From the NCBI GenBank assembly GCA_965153455.1, contig OZ234493.1, positions 22,434,213 to 22,498,212 of the forward strand: 64,000 nt of DNA. Reading direction: 5' to 3'. Position 1 is the stretch's first letter. Each line of letters starts with the position of its first letter. Both the position numbers and the translations under genes were made by a program. The notes beneath the pieces were generated by a model. The model worked only from the letters and a program-made list of their open reading frames with translations. It was not told where the DNA came from and did not search any database. The DNA comes from Sphagnum compactum. Lineage: Eukaryota > Bryophyta > Sphagnopsida > Sphagnales. Shown piece by piece: positions 12,696 through 24,565 of this stretch.

Positions 12696-13552
12696 TGGAA
12701 AAACAAAAACAAAATAAAATCTCCAAGCTTGTGAAAGATTGCCACACTTCCACAAACTTCCATTTCAAAAATTAGTTGGGGAGAGCAAATCATGGGTGAG
12801 GGATGCTGATCAATCACTTTCATCACTTTGAGGATAGGATGTGTGTTTGTTCTTGCGCAGACTATTGGTGATGATGCCCAGTATTCAATCTGTCTTGTCA
12901 ATCAATCACTGCGTCAAGTTCATTTTGTTTTGTAGCATATGTAGTGGTCGTATTATTACACACCACCATAGTTGAACGCCATCTCTGCTGTGGTACCCAT
13001 TGAAGAATGGCCATGGAGCTAGCTTCCTGTAGGTTTGATTTCCTGTCTCTACCATTTGTACCACAACAGACCAACCATATGGTGCCTCTTTTTTTTCTGC
13101 TCTTTTATGTACAAGGGTCTTCTGGAATTCTAACTGTGTGGAATTTGGCGGAACAATGACACAAAAGAGAAGAAAGCAGCATCCAAGCAAAGCTTATTTG
13201 CTCTAAAAGGGAGCTTGAAAAACAGGTGGAACCTGGGAATTCGAAATTCCTGAGAGAGAGGAGGTAATTGCCATGGAAAAAAGGACTTGATGAGCTCTTG
13301 TTATTCCTTGAGGTACGCTCTATTGGAAAAAAAAATTCTATGTTGACTTGCTTAATTCAATATAAGGCCTCATTGGGTTTAAAAAATTTGCAATCTTTGT
13401 TCATATGTAATATAGACAGAGAAAAATTCAGGAATCCACAAGCAACTATTTTGTTGGCAACCCATTTGAAGATAAATCCAGGACTTGTGAACTTAGTGGT
13501 CTAATTGTTCATACACTTGCAATGCTCTTGTTCCAAACTGCCAACTCCCCTG
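12696..13552. other. Intergenic stretch without a recognised gene
   Basis: Short ORFs on both strands (for example 94 codons on the minus strand at 12906-13190 and 78 on the plus strand at 13268-13504) resemble nothing I know. The first is interrupted by low-complexity T runs. Nothing else is seen. Confidence 0.4.
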
Positions 13553-13765
13553 CTACATGTCAAAGCTTTCATCAAGGACTGCACTTATTCCTGTGTTTGC
13601 ACTAGGTGCAGGACTTCCAGTACAGGCAAGTGAGTGTACTGCAGTTAGCCCAGCAGCTGATCCATCACGCTCGGTTGAATCTTGATATTGCCTTCTCTGT
13701 GTATGTTGAAGCTGTTTAATCGCAGTGAACAAATTAATACAACAATTGTTGTTCATCAAGCACAA
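13553..13765 (-). pseudogene. Possible last exon of the broken protein-kinase gene
   Basis: A 70-codon minus-strand ORF contains LFTAIKQLQHTQRRQYQ followed by a Ser/Ala/Thr-rich tail. The first part resembles the final helix of many plant kinase domains (the segment after the RPSF word), and the tail resembles a non-conserved C-terminus. It is collinear with the kinase N-lobe at 14646-15118 and separated from it by the gypsy fragment, so it may be the other side of the same interrupted gene. The identification is tentative. Confidence 0.4.
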
Positions 13766-13849
13766 ATTACACTGTCAGAAGAATAGAACATTGCACTACT
13801 ATGTTGAGAGCGAGTTGCAGCGACATGTCCAGAAAATGAGAGTCATCAC

Positions 13850-14645
13850 ATTAGTGCAAAGCAAAAACCATTACTAAAACCTCTCTTTTTATTGTGGTAT
13901 AATTATGTTTTGCTCTATTCAAAAGCCTAGAAACATACACTATTAGTTGATCACTCTTCCCTATTACATTCTGAGACATCATGCCCCCCACAACTAATAA
14001 GGATGCATCTGTATGAACATGAAACTTCACTTGCTAATTTGGTGATATCAATATTGGTGCTTCGATATTCTTATGTTTGATCAATTCCCAAGCCTTCTAA
14101 TATTCTTTTGTCCAAAGAAAAATCTTTGTCTTTTTAGTTAGTTTAGTGATAGGTGCCATAATAGCAACAAAGTTTTTGATAAAACATCTATAAAATTATG
14201 CCATCCCATTGAATATTTGAATCTATTGCGGATTGTTGGGTGTTGGCATTTTTACTATTGCTTATATATTCTTTGGATCTAGAAGTTTCCCTTCTTTGGA
14301 AACAATAAAACCCAAGATCATCCTTAAAAATATCATAAATGCACATTTGTCTGGATTCAAACTAATGTCATATTCTTTGCACTTTTGAAAACATAATATG
14401 AATTATTGCAGATGACTCTCCATATCACTATACACTATAAAATCATATAGGAATATCTTCATAAAAATGTCCAAATATTTTCTGAATGTTTTAGTAACAT
14501 CTCTCTAATATGTTGGAGGTCCATTTTTCATTCCAAATGGCATCACCTTCCATATAAAAGCCCCCTAGTTTGTAACAAATGCAATCTTGTATCTGTCCTC
14601 TCGAGTTATAAAGATTTGATGATATCTTGAGCTGGAGTGGATCTA
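13850..14645 (-). mobile_element. Ty3/gypsy polymerase fragment (reverse transcriptase to RNase H)
   Basis: Minus-strand translation with several stops and shifts follows a gypsy pol core in order: SRYHQI, EDRYKIAFVTN, VMPFGMKNGPPTY, the palm region ending VYSD, a LNPDKCAF word, IVSKEGKLLDPKN, the connection region with APITKLTKK, FLWTKEY, HVHTDASLLVVGGM and YVSRLLNRAKHNYTTIKRE. The catalytic palm motif that is normally two aspartates reads as LYD, and stops occur in the thumb, so it is dead. Both ends are truncated; no LTR, primer-binding site, protease or integrase is visible. It sits between two pieces that look like parts of one kinase gene. Confidence 0.85.
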
Positions 14646-15118
14646 CATCGATCCTCAATGAGATGGTGTAAATCTTCATCCATTAGCTCCATTAAAATCA
14701 TATTTTTTTGACCCTTATTCTTACCCTGATCCTTACCTTTCCCCTTTCCCTTATTGTTTTCTTCCTCTTGTGGCTTACCAACAAAGAAGCCTAATAGCTG
14801 GACGATGTTGGGATGGAAAAGTCCTGCAAGGTTATTCACCTCTTGGTGCAACCCACTGATCTCACTTGTTTCTATGATTTTGACTGCGATTTTGCATCCA
14901 AGCCAGTGTGCCTCGTGCACCAACCCATAAGCCCCCTTCCCCATCTGTTTCCCAAGCATAATTTTTCGTCTTTCTATTCGTAGATTGAGAGGGAATTCGT
15001 CCCCTGATGGTGTTCCCTTGAGCTTATCGATTACCATTGGCAGATCCTTTACTAAATCTTGCTCCTTCCGAAAAAGTCTTTGCACTTGGCAAGGTTTGTG
15101 AATGTTGTTGATTGACAA
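14646..15118 (-). pseudogene. Protein-kinase N-lobe relic truncated by gypsy sequence
   Basis: A 170-codon minus ORF (14606-15118) opens MSINNIHKPCQVQRLF and carries a kinase N-lobe: glycine loop GKGAYG, the ATP-anchoring lysine in KIAVKII, a helix-C region, the HPNIVQLLGFF strand and the hinge MELMDEDLHHLI. A Lys/Gly-rich insertion (KGKGKGKDQG) lies between the fifth strand and its usual position. The ORF loses kinase similarity just after the hinge and, in another frame, becomes gypsy reverse transcriptase. No catalytic HRD loop, DFG or APE is present, so it cannot encode an active kinase. The subfamily is uncertain; the glycine-loop wording is close to plant Raf-like/receptor-like cytoplasmic kinases. 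Confidence 0.75.
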
Positions 15119-15950
15119 CTAACAATGGTGAAGCAAGTGATGTTTGCAATGCTAAAAATGGAATCACAATAGTAAACACACTCGTGCACCTTACATTGAT
15201 ATTTGTTGAGGATGACAATCCCAAACACTAGTTGGAGGAGCGACCTTATTAGAATCACTATGTATTTTTTAAAGCGTTGGTCATGTAAAGGAATGAATTG
15301 GATGTCTTTGAATGATGATGTGAAATCGACAATTGATGGAACATTAACATTGAGGAGTCCAAACATTGCTCCTCATTGTGGTGATGTTTATGGCTATGCT
15401 GCTTATTATGTTTGACGAAGTGGGTGCACACCTAATTTGAATTTGGGTCTAAGCAAACACTGCAATCCTTGCATAATAGCAAGCACATGCCATCATTACT
15501 GTTGAGAACAATGAGACCATCATTAAGGAGTAGGTTTGGTCTTTGGTAGGTGGGTGGGTCAATCAACATACCCAAAGACAATTGTATACTATAAAGTTTT
15601 TGCATGGTCATTAGGGTGTTGACTGACATTATGTAAGAGCTTTGAAGCCTTGCACAATGTGCTCTAGCATGACATTGAAGAATATCACCATGGGAAAATG
15701 TCATGAAGCAATTGTCGATGGGACAATGGAATCTGCCATTTGATGATCAATTGATAATGGCACAGTTGTTGGAAGTTACAACTCAATAGAATGCTTGGTT
15801 AAATTATCGGTGATGTCCATGCTATGTATTATCAAAGTCCAAATCACATTGGACATAAGTGAAGCAAGCCATACAACGATGTTTCGAGAAATGTTGATTC
15901 ATTATTTTTTTCTTTTCAGGTGTGTTAAATGATGCAACATGTGAATTCAT
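15119..15950. other. Unrecognised sequence upstream of the kinase relic
   Basis: Minus-strand ORFs at 15024-15224, 15052-15366 and 15432-15704 overlap in different frames. None shows a domain I recognise. One or more could be decayed 5' exons of the kinase or of another mobile element, but nothing in the sequence decides this. Confidence 0.3.
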
Positions 15951-17546
15951 TACAAGAAATATTGTAATATATAACCATTCAATTTATAATTACACGCAAC
16001 TACATGCATTTCATTTACAATTATGTTTTATCATTTTTACAACTAGTCACCATTTTTTAAAATTTACAACTATTTTTGTGACTATGGTATGACACATCCT
16101 TCCATATTAACTAGTTTTTTGGATTTTTCATCCAAGAATAGACTCCTACCTTCATTAGTTGCAAAATTAAGTGCAATTTGGTTACTTATTATGGTGTGTT
16201 TATACATTTAATGTACATTAGGGTTTTGTGGACTACATTAAGAATATATTATACATATTTTATTAAAGGTATACTAAACATATATTTGCCCATATTATGG
16301 GCATATTGGATCGAAAATTTTTCATTTTGATTTTTTATGGTTCATTAAAAAATATACAATTTTTATTAAGGTATGATTATGTTACAATATCAAGGTCTTA
16401 TTAATATGACATAATTGTTGTATTAAAAATTATATATTGATAATTATTATTATCAAATAATTTATAGTTGATTTAAATTATGAAAAAAATAATTTAAATT
16501 AATAATTTAATTATATTTTAAATAATACCAAATAATCAAGTAACCAATTACTATTTATTAGTTACTTTTTAAAATCGTTAATTAATTAGACATTAAATTG
16601 TAAATTGATACAATAATCAATCATTATTCATGAATTATTCATATTATTTATCTCATAACTCAAAAAATATAAAATATAGAAAGTTAAATAAAAAATCTAA
16701 TTTCTATCAAAAAATCAATAAGTTTCTAAATAAATAATCTATATTTATTATTTATCAATGAATGATTTGTCAATAATTTATTAACTATTATGTAATATTT
16801 AGTGACAATGAAATAAATAATTATTTTGAATAATTAATCGAATAAATTAAATGTTTTTACAAATTATTCAGATAAAAATCTGATTATTCCTTACTTAATT
16901 AATCTTGAAATATATTATTATTTTTGAAATATCTTAATAATCCAATTTAATTAATTAATCAAAAGTTATAGTCAATAAGTAGAATGGCTACTAATTAGTA
17001 AATATTGAGTCAGCCAATGAATAATAAATAATAAATTCTTCACAAATTAAATTATCTACTTACTGTTAATGATTAATTAAAAATGATTTCATATTTACTT
17101 AATAAGTTAGTAAATTCACAATATATAATTTTTGTATAATAATTAAATTTTTAATCAAGTAATATTTCTTAAATATGAATTAATAATTTTTTAATAATTA
17201 TTAAACCATGTGATACTTAATATTTATTATAAATAATTAGTAAATAATAATTAGTTAAAAGCTAGTTAGTTATAATATAAAACCTAAATAATGATTCAAG
17301 AGTTAAATTATTTAATTAATATTAATGGTTTATTAAAAATGATTCAATATCTACTAATTAAGTTAATAAGTTAGAAGTTTAATAATTTACAATTAATATT
17401 CAGGAATTACCAATTATTTGAATTATTTAATAAATTATTTGTTAGATAATCCCTTAATACCTAATCTTTTATTTAATTAATTGATCACAAGCATTTTAAA
17501 AGGTTTATTTTTAGAGGTAAACAAATATTATTTAAGTAATTGAATA

Positions 17547-17549
<3 letters not shown>

Positions 17550-17577
<28 letters not shown>
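17550..17577 (+). repeat. (AT)n microsatellite
   Basis: About 14 uninterrupted TA units inside the AT-rich tract. Confidence 0.95.
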
Positions 17578-17580
<3 letters not shown>

Positions 17581-18167
17581 AAGTAATTTCCAAATAATTA
17601 CATATTAAATTTTTTAATGATCAATTCATGATTTGATTAATTAATTAGATATTAAATATTTGTCTTTTGAAATAATTTTTATTATTATTTAATTATTACT
17701 ATGAACTAATTGATTAGTTATTAGAAAGTATGAAATTAAAATGATCAATGTTACTTTTAAATTATTAGAATAGTTATAATATATATATAGTAGGTAGTTT
17801 TGTAAATGGGTGGGTGGGTAGGTAATTAGTTATTAGTTAATCAACTAATTAATTTTTTTTACTTATTTAGTTGTATGATTTACAAAACTATAAATAAATA
17901 AAAAGCTTGTGGGAGAATCCTTTTTAGTTGTAATTGAATTTGCAACTACAGTGCAACTAAAAGGTTTAACCATATGTTTTGTCTTTTAATGTCCTTTTAC
18001 AAGGTATATAAGAAAAGGTGCCTTTTCTTTTGATTTCACATTTAAAATCCATGTGCTATTTGGGATGAGGTCAAAAAAGCTTAACACTAAAGGCAACACA
18101 TAAAATAAAATAAAATAAAAATATTTACATGGTTACTTTTTAATTGACCTATCTTTCTCTCTTTCCT

Positions 18168-18248
18168 ACTTAGGTAGGTAGGTGGGTAAATAAGTAAGTA
18201 GCTTAAGTAGATATTTTTTATGCACATAGTTTTACCTACCTACCTAGC
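18168..18248. repeat. Inverted GGTA islands forming a potential hairpin
   Basis: TAGGTAGGTAGGTGGGTAAA near 18173 faces TTTACCTACCTACCTA near 18231, separated by about 40 bases. The stem is built from the same tetranucleotide seen at 2.0-2.8 kb and 42.2-42.5 kb. A smaller GGTG/GGTA run also lies at about 17790-17823. Confidence 0.7.
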
Positions 18249-18950
18249 CAATGTATGTAATTATCTATTTTAATTCAATCAATATGCCACATGTCAACTT
18301 TTTAAAAAGTCACATGTCACAATCTAAATACATCTAAATTGAATAACCATAATGGATGGTTGAGATCAATATTTCAATAAATATTAAATTTTCATCAAAA
18401 ATTATTCCAAATGTTACATGTCAATTTTTCCTTTGTATTTAAATGTCATCATGTTAAATGTTGAAATTGAGCCATGTTGATTTTCCTCCTTATATATTAT
18501 ATAAAATCATTTATTAAAAATTCCAAGTTTTGCCCAAAATTTGATAAGAAAATGTGCTGAAATTTATGGCCATCCGTAATGAATGGCCTAGATTAATATT
18601 TCAATGATAATAAAAGTTTGTTTAAAAATTTGTTATGTTGACAAATGGTAATTAGTGATATGGTTATTTATTAATTGTAAGAGAATGGTTAGTAGTTACA
18701 AATGTTATACAATAGTCAAAGGTTGGAAATGTATATGTTGACCTATACTTCATTCATGGGAAATGTGTTGACATCATGCTAAGTCCTCATTTACAATTAA
18801 AGGTTTAATGTGATTTCACTTATGTAATTAAGGGATTTTTTAATTGCAAAGTTGATTACAATAGTTTTTTAGTCACAAATTGTAATCACAAATTGACATT
18901 TTTTTACTATTGTTTAATGATGTCCAACATTGATTTTGCTTATATGTTTT

Positions 18951-21130
18951 CCATGGAAAATGCATGAAGCTTGCCTTTCAAGCACATGCAAAAGGTTAGG
19001 GGGTTGGTGGTTAGATTGAGAACCACAAGAAGGAACACCAACAAACCTAAGCTTGTAAATGTAGTAGATGTTTTAACACTTTAACATTCACACATGATTA
19101 GGGCCAACAAAAAAAACTTACTATGAAGTTTCAAAATCTGGGAAATAACATGCAAAAGCTTCACACTTATGTTTAAGTGCAAAGAAGGAAAAATCCATGA
19201 GTGTGCTTATCATAAATTCCATTAATTTCCTCACCCTAAACCCAAATTATTTTAAGGAGGAAAACCCTAGAATGGAGCATGAGTAGAAAAGGATATGAAT
19301 GGTAATAAGGTGTCAATTACACATGTCAACAATTAAAAGGTGCATTCATTTGCCTTCTTGTTGTGTTTTTTTCATTGTGTTCTAGTCATCTCCCATCCAT
19401 TCATACCCATAAACCAATTATTGGCAAAACCATCACTTGACTAATTGTACTAGTTGCAAAACATTTGCATAATGTTTAAAAATGTTAATAAAAGAAGGAT
19501 TGAAAATAACATGATTGGTGGGATCTGATCCTATTTTTTATTTTAAAGGAGGCTTTTGAACAAGAACTAAACCAAATATTGTTATATGTTTTAGGTAAGT
19601 GATCATATGGACATAATCACAAATAGAAGGGAAGATGATGTTGAAGTTAGAAAATTATTATTGAAAACTACTACCAAAAATCACTAATTAGAGATTGTTA
19701 ACAAAAATCACTATTATTGAAAGTCACTACCGAAAATTACTACCAAAAATTGCTACTAGAAATCACTACTAGAAATTGTTATTGCAAGAAAAAGATAAAA
19801 GAAGAAACATCACCTTCTACAAGTGGGCCCCATAGGTAAAGCAAGTGGTAGCACATGAACATTCTAAAAGGTCAAAATTCCCATGGTGAAAGTGTTTTGA
19901 ACTTCACACCATCAAACCTCCTCCACCTTGTTTTAGTTTAGATTTTTTAGAGTTTTTTGTCTATTTGCAGGTAGTGGTGTGTTTGCACAACAAAGTGCGT
20001 CATTGTATGGTTGTGGTTTCCAAAACACTAGAAGCCTACAAAACCCCAAAACCTAGAAGCTTCCGCACCATGAAAGGTACCAAGGCACCATTGTTGTCGT
20101 TGTTGAAAAACAAAAGAGGACAAACAAGAAGAAATATAAGAAGAATAAACAAAATAGTAGAAGTAATAGACATTATTCCTCTTCCTCGCATGGTAAATGA
20201 AGAACACTAGATTGTCATTATGGGTCTTATTGTACCATCATAGCCTTCATTTCATGCAATGAAAACACCAAGAAATTAAAATGAAAAAAAAAAGGTTGTG
20301 AACAAAATATTTTCTTCCTCAAAACTGGGAAAAATATCACACTCGTAAGCTAGCTCCTTCAAAGGTAGCTTTCTATCCCTATTTGAAGGGTTTATAATCC
20401 TTCTTACTTTAAAAACATCTAGAAAGCATTCTTGAAACTTTGTTGTGGATATGTCGGTTAGGTTAACCAACACATATTTCAAACGCCCAACACTCATTCC
20501 TCTCGCTATGTCCCTAAATTTCAAAAGCCGATGATATAACAACATTTGACCACCTTCAAAACTTGGGTGTATTCCTGGAACCTCCCATCATCACTTTTTG
20601 TTTCTTTCTTTTGCTCTTCCACAATGGTTCCCCCCACGCTTTGCCATGGCCAGATCCATAACTTTGTTTTTTTTTTTTTCGCCCCTAGAGTTGTGGGCAT
20701 GATAGATGTAAAACCTTTTTTTGCCTTTCATGGAGAGTGAAAAAACTCCAAGCAAAAATATAGACCGAATGTAAAGCATTTCAACCTTGACATTACAAAT
20801 GGTATGCAAGCCTATGAACGTTATGCATACATAGGGCACACACATTGACATGGTCGAGGACATGTGCACTCGACATGCAGCTTATATCTATGTTTTTTCA
20901 CACTACAAAACCAGCCTTTTTATAAGGCTTATTTTTTGTTTGCATTTGCAGAGGAGGAATACGACCCTACCATCGTGTATGAGATTTGGCGCATCTTAAA
21001 AAAACAAAACACCTTATGCCTACATCAAAATTAGGGTTTTTTCAATTTACCACATTAGCTTTCAACCTACCTATCATTTTTTTGACCCAAATAACATAAG
21101 ACAAACTAAGGTGTTAAAAAACTACAAAGT
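18951..21130. other. Gene-free stretch with anonymous ORFs
   Basis: The 81-codon plus ORF at 19965-20210 and the 89-codon minus ORF at 20276-20545 are open but match nothing I recognise. Diverged tandem copies of the words AAAATCACTA and AAATTGCTACTA are packed at about 19660-19785, a small degenerate repeat of roughly 15-20 bases. The remainder looks like old transposon debris. Confidence 0.4.
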
Positions 21131-21132
21131 CA

Positions 21133-22025
21133 TATGGAGTCCATTCATAAAAATCACACCGAATGGTTAATAGATTTATTTAAGGAAAAAAACCCATCAC
21201 CAACAAATGGGTTTACAAAACTATGGTAGGAACATATTATCAAGTGGAAAATTTGAAGACTAGATTTAGTAGCCCATGGTTTTGAGGACATAATGACACC
21301 TATCATGAAGTGGGGCACAATCCAATTCATATGGCTTTCATCGCCCAATTATAGTGGAAGATTTGATGTGTAAATAGCAAAATCTAGGAGAAAATGGAAA
21401 GCTATTGGAGGAAATCTTTATGTAACAACCATAAGGTTTCAAATTACAAGGTCAAAAATACAAAGTTGTTTATTTTTGAAAACATGGTATGGTCTAGAAT
21501 AGGCTAAGAGCATGGTATTTATGAATGGATGCATCCTTACACAATAATGGACATACTAGGAATATTGGTCACCATAACCTTTACTTCTCCATTTGTAATA
21601 GTCTATCTCAATTTCATTTTGTATGTTGATGACCTTTTCTTCACAAGTGATAAACATGAGTTGATGTTTCCAGAGGAAACATTAACATATTATTTTGAAA
21701 TGTCTCATTTTGGTATCATGACATTGTGTATAAGGATGCAATTCATATACCTACTAAAAGGAATTCTTATTTTATGATGTTGCCATGCCACAAACATTTT
21801 ACATTACTCCAATGTGTTAAATTGCCATTCTTCAATTACACCTATGAACAAAAGGGTTCAATTTTATATTGACATGGAATCGAAAAAAAATGATCCCACA
21901 AAATACCAACAACTTGTTGGGAATTTCATTTTCCTAATGCACAAAAGGTCAAGTGGGTGTATTCACAATCATAAAAGCCACCTCAAGAGGTGCACAATCC
22001 TTAACATTGTATTTTCATTTATTTG
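21133..22025 (+). mobile_element. Ty1/copia reverse-transcriptase relic
   Basis: Plus-strand pieces follow the copia RT in order, with frame changes: MESIHKNHTEW then LIDLFKEKNP (start of the RT domain), VYKTMVGTYYQVENLKTRF, KWGTIQF, then an ORF (21529-21777) with LNFILYVDDLFFTSDKHE, which keeps the YVDD catalytic motif, and MSHFGIM. After another shift, NCHSSITPMNKR and DPTKYQQLVGNFIFLMHKR mark the RT end (21814 on). Several stops make it non-functional. The expected continuation into RNase H is missing here and appears about 1.5 kb downstream. Confidence 0.9.
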
Positions 22026-23500
22026 AAATAATGCCATAAGAACACAACAATTTGGAATTTTTTTTTTGGGATAAATTTTATAATTTGTAAAGTTTTAACC
22101 ATAGAAACTTTGTTCAAATTTATGAAATTAAAAAAAAATCTTTTTGTATGTTTTAAGCATTGTGATGTGCCCCCAAACTCTTTAAAAGATTGAAATGTGG
22201 GACCCAAAATGAAACAATGGAAAAAGAAAAGGTCGGGGCACATTCCTTCATTTGCAACATTTTTGGAATAGGAGGGTGTGTTGGAGCTTTGAGATGGGAT
22301 TAAGAAGAACTCACAAACGAGTTCAAAATGAAATCAATTTACAGAGTCAAGGCAAGAGGGCGGTTAGTGCAAGTTGAATGTAAATGGTTCGAAAAATTTA
22401 GTAGGGACAACTTCAAGCACAAGTTTTATATGGTTTGTAGCTTTTGGGATGAGGCTCCACTCCCCTCCCTACAGTATATTTTGTGATTATTCGCAGACAT
22501 TTTTTCTCGGGACTTTTAAATGGGAGTCCCAAAATTAGGACTCTTATTGTCTCGAAACTTTGACCATTCATATCTTTGTTAAATCAATAATTTTTTGGCA
22601 CATATGAGGGAAATAGCTTACACCCCTGAAAAAGATCTTTCCAATGGTGTATTGCACTCCCCAATTGGAAATGATTTGACCCCTGTTCTAAAGGGATTTG
22701 TGGTTGGGAGTCAAATTTTCAATTTAACTCTTGGCCCTTTTTTTAGATCATAATTCATGCATTTCAGGTTTAAATGAACAATGCAAGGCCACTTTAGGCA
22801 TCTAAATTTCAAGACCTTTCCAATGGTATCTTGGGGCCCCAATTTGATGCTTGTTTGCCCTTTTAACTAAGGATCTGAATATTCATGACTTCTACGTGAA
22901 TGCAACTCCCAAAGTGGGAGTGCACTTGAAAATCATTGGGCTCAATCTTTTGTATTTTCCCTCATTTGTGAAAGTGTATTTCACTCCCGAACACATTCTC
23001 TTGGGCTTCATGTGCCCTTGCATTGCACACTTAGTTGCAAACTTGATGTTCGGGTTGTGACAATTGAGTTGACACTAGTTTGTTCAAGGCCTTAAAATTT
23101 TGAACATGTTTTTTCTCACTAAAACATTCACTGAATGTTCTCAAATTTATTGTGGGCTCTAATATACTTCATAGAAGAGGCACATGTGTTGATCCTTTTA
23201 GGTGCATGTATTGTATTTTGACTTTAAATGTCATTAATGACTAAAATAACTCAAAATTTGTGACCATGGTTAAAATTGAAGTTACAAATTTAATTATAAT
23301 CTAGGACATGATGGAAAAATTTCAAATGTTTATTGTAATATTTCAAATTTCAATTGATTTTTCAGTGCAAAAATTATATTTAAAATACAAATTGATATTT
23401 AATAAACGAATACAAAATAAAGCGACATATAAAACGTAGTCCTTGGAAAGAACTCTGACTTTGGCACCCTTGCTCCTTTGAGCGTGAAAGTAGCTTAGGA
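22026..23500. other. Non-coding sequence separating the two copia pieces
   Basis: About 1.5 kb lies between the point where copia RT similarity stops and the point where RNase H starts. It has no coding similarity. Words such as ATCTTTCCAATGG and AGACCTTTCCAATGGTATCTTGGGGCCCC-type text recur at 22640 and 22815, a feature of LTR or leader sequence of other retroelements. It may be a non-coding retroelement fragment inserted into the copia element, or simply the boundary between two different copies. No target-site duplication was found by eye. Confidence 0.45.
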
Positions 23501-24095
23501 TTGCCTACTTGGTCAATGTGGTTGCAAGATTCATGTTGGCACCCCAAGTTGAACATTTCAAACTAGCCAAACACATTTTCAAGTATGCTGGAAGGTTGAT
23601 TGAACATGGGATTCTTTTGAGGCATGAAACAAATGTTATACTCACTGGATACATGGATGTTGATTGGGCAAGAGGCTTAGAGATTCAACAATTAACACTC
23701 GGAATAATTCTTAAATTTTGGTGTACAATGGTGATGTGGAACAACAAGCTACAATCCACAATGGTGTTTTTGAACACAAAAACAGAATGTCATTCACTGT
23801 GTGATGGAGTCAAGTACATCATTTAGCTAAGATATTCACACTCAGAACTTCAATTCCTTACTAGAGAACCACAATAACATTTATAAACAACCAGAGTAGC
23901 ATGAGGCTGGTGGAGAATCTGATATTTCATGCTCACACTAGAAACACAAAAATCCAGTACCATGACATCAGAGACAAATCACAATCCAATGACAAATTAG
24001 TGTGGTTTACATCCCTACAGCCTCCCAACAAGGGGATATTCTGACCAAACCATAAGGAACTTAAATTTAAAGAGATGAGAAGGTACTTAAGCAAC
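23501..24095 (+). mobile_element. Ty1/copia RNase H and 3' end relic
   Basis: The ORF at 23509-23826 reads VNVVARFMLAPQVEHFKLAK, then the connection and RNase H words GYMDVDWARG, MVMWNNKLQST and NTKTECHSLCDGVKYI. Downstream, frame-shifted pieces cover the copia C-terminus, including ILTKP near 24045. Order and strand agree with the RT relic at 21133-22025, so both may be parts of one element. No LTR could be delimited by eye. Confidence 0.88.
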
Positions 24096-24294
24096 TAAAT
24101 ACGAACTTAGATTTCAGAGTTTAGTTAACTTATTTAGACATTGTAGTTTCAATGGTGGATCTAGAGTGCTGTTCCAGTGGGCACTGTTAAATTCCTATGC
24201 CTTGGGGGACTCCTCTGTATTTATTCTGTTGCTTGGTCCTCATTGAATCTACCCTAATGTACGCTACTGTTGCTTCATAATACTCCTGAATTAA

Positions 24295-24565
24295 AGTGAA
24301 TAATGAGGTGCATGTATTTGAGGTAGATGATCCAGATCACCCTCAGATGATTGAAGTTCGTGCAGAACTAAAGGGATTGCCAATGGTGAGAGTATGATGC
24401 AGGCTATATGCCACATGTAAATTTCCACAGGATGATGTGGGAGAAGAAAGTTGTTTCATTTGTATCACCATAGCAAGAAATTGGCTAATGCATTTGCGCT
24501 CATGAACACAACTCCTGATTCTCCACTCCAAATTTACATAAGTCACACATGTAAATGTAAGGAGG
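24295..24565 (+). pseudogene. Relic of a DYW-class PPR gene (DYW domain start)
   Basis: Forward translation gives VNNEVHVFEVDDPDHPQM, then IEVRAELKGLP, a stop in place of the following motif, DDVGEE, and after one frame change HHSKKLANAFALMNTTPD. This is collinear with the tail of the intact PPR protein from VNNEVH to its [10 protein letters not shown]. The HxE glutamate of the deaminase site is read as Lys. It starts abruptly about 200 bases after the copia 3' end and ends before the CxxC part. A minus-strand ORF over the same bases (24343-24606) is a shadow. Confidence 0.85.

Larger units (their letters stand above)
15951..18950. other. Very AT-rich gene-free tract
   Basis: About 3 kb is made almost entirely of short A/T words (AATTAAT, TTATTAAT, ATAATTAA). 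The 16300-17800 part is the most AT-rich of the window. No ORF of 60 or more codons occurs between 15705 and 19964 on either strand. Composition resembles a matrix-attachment or decayed-repeat region, but that is inference from base content only. Confidence 0.7.

Noticed and set aside
15951-18950. Organelle-DNA insertion
   Set aside because: Very AT-rich, but with no recognisable organelle gene, tRNA or rRNA.
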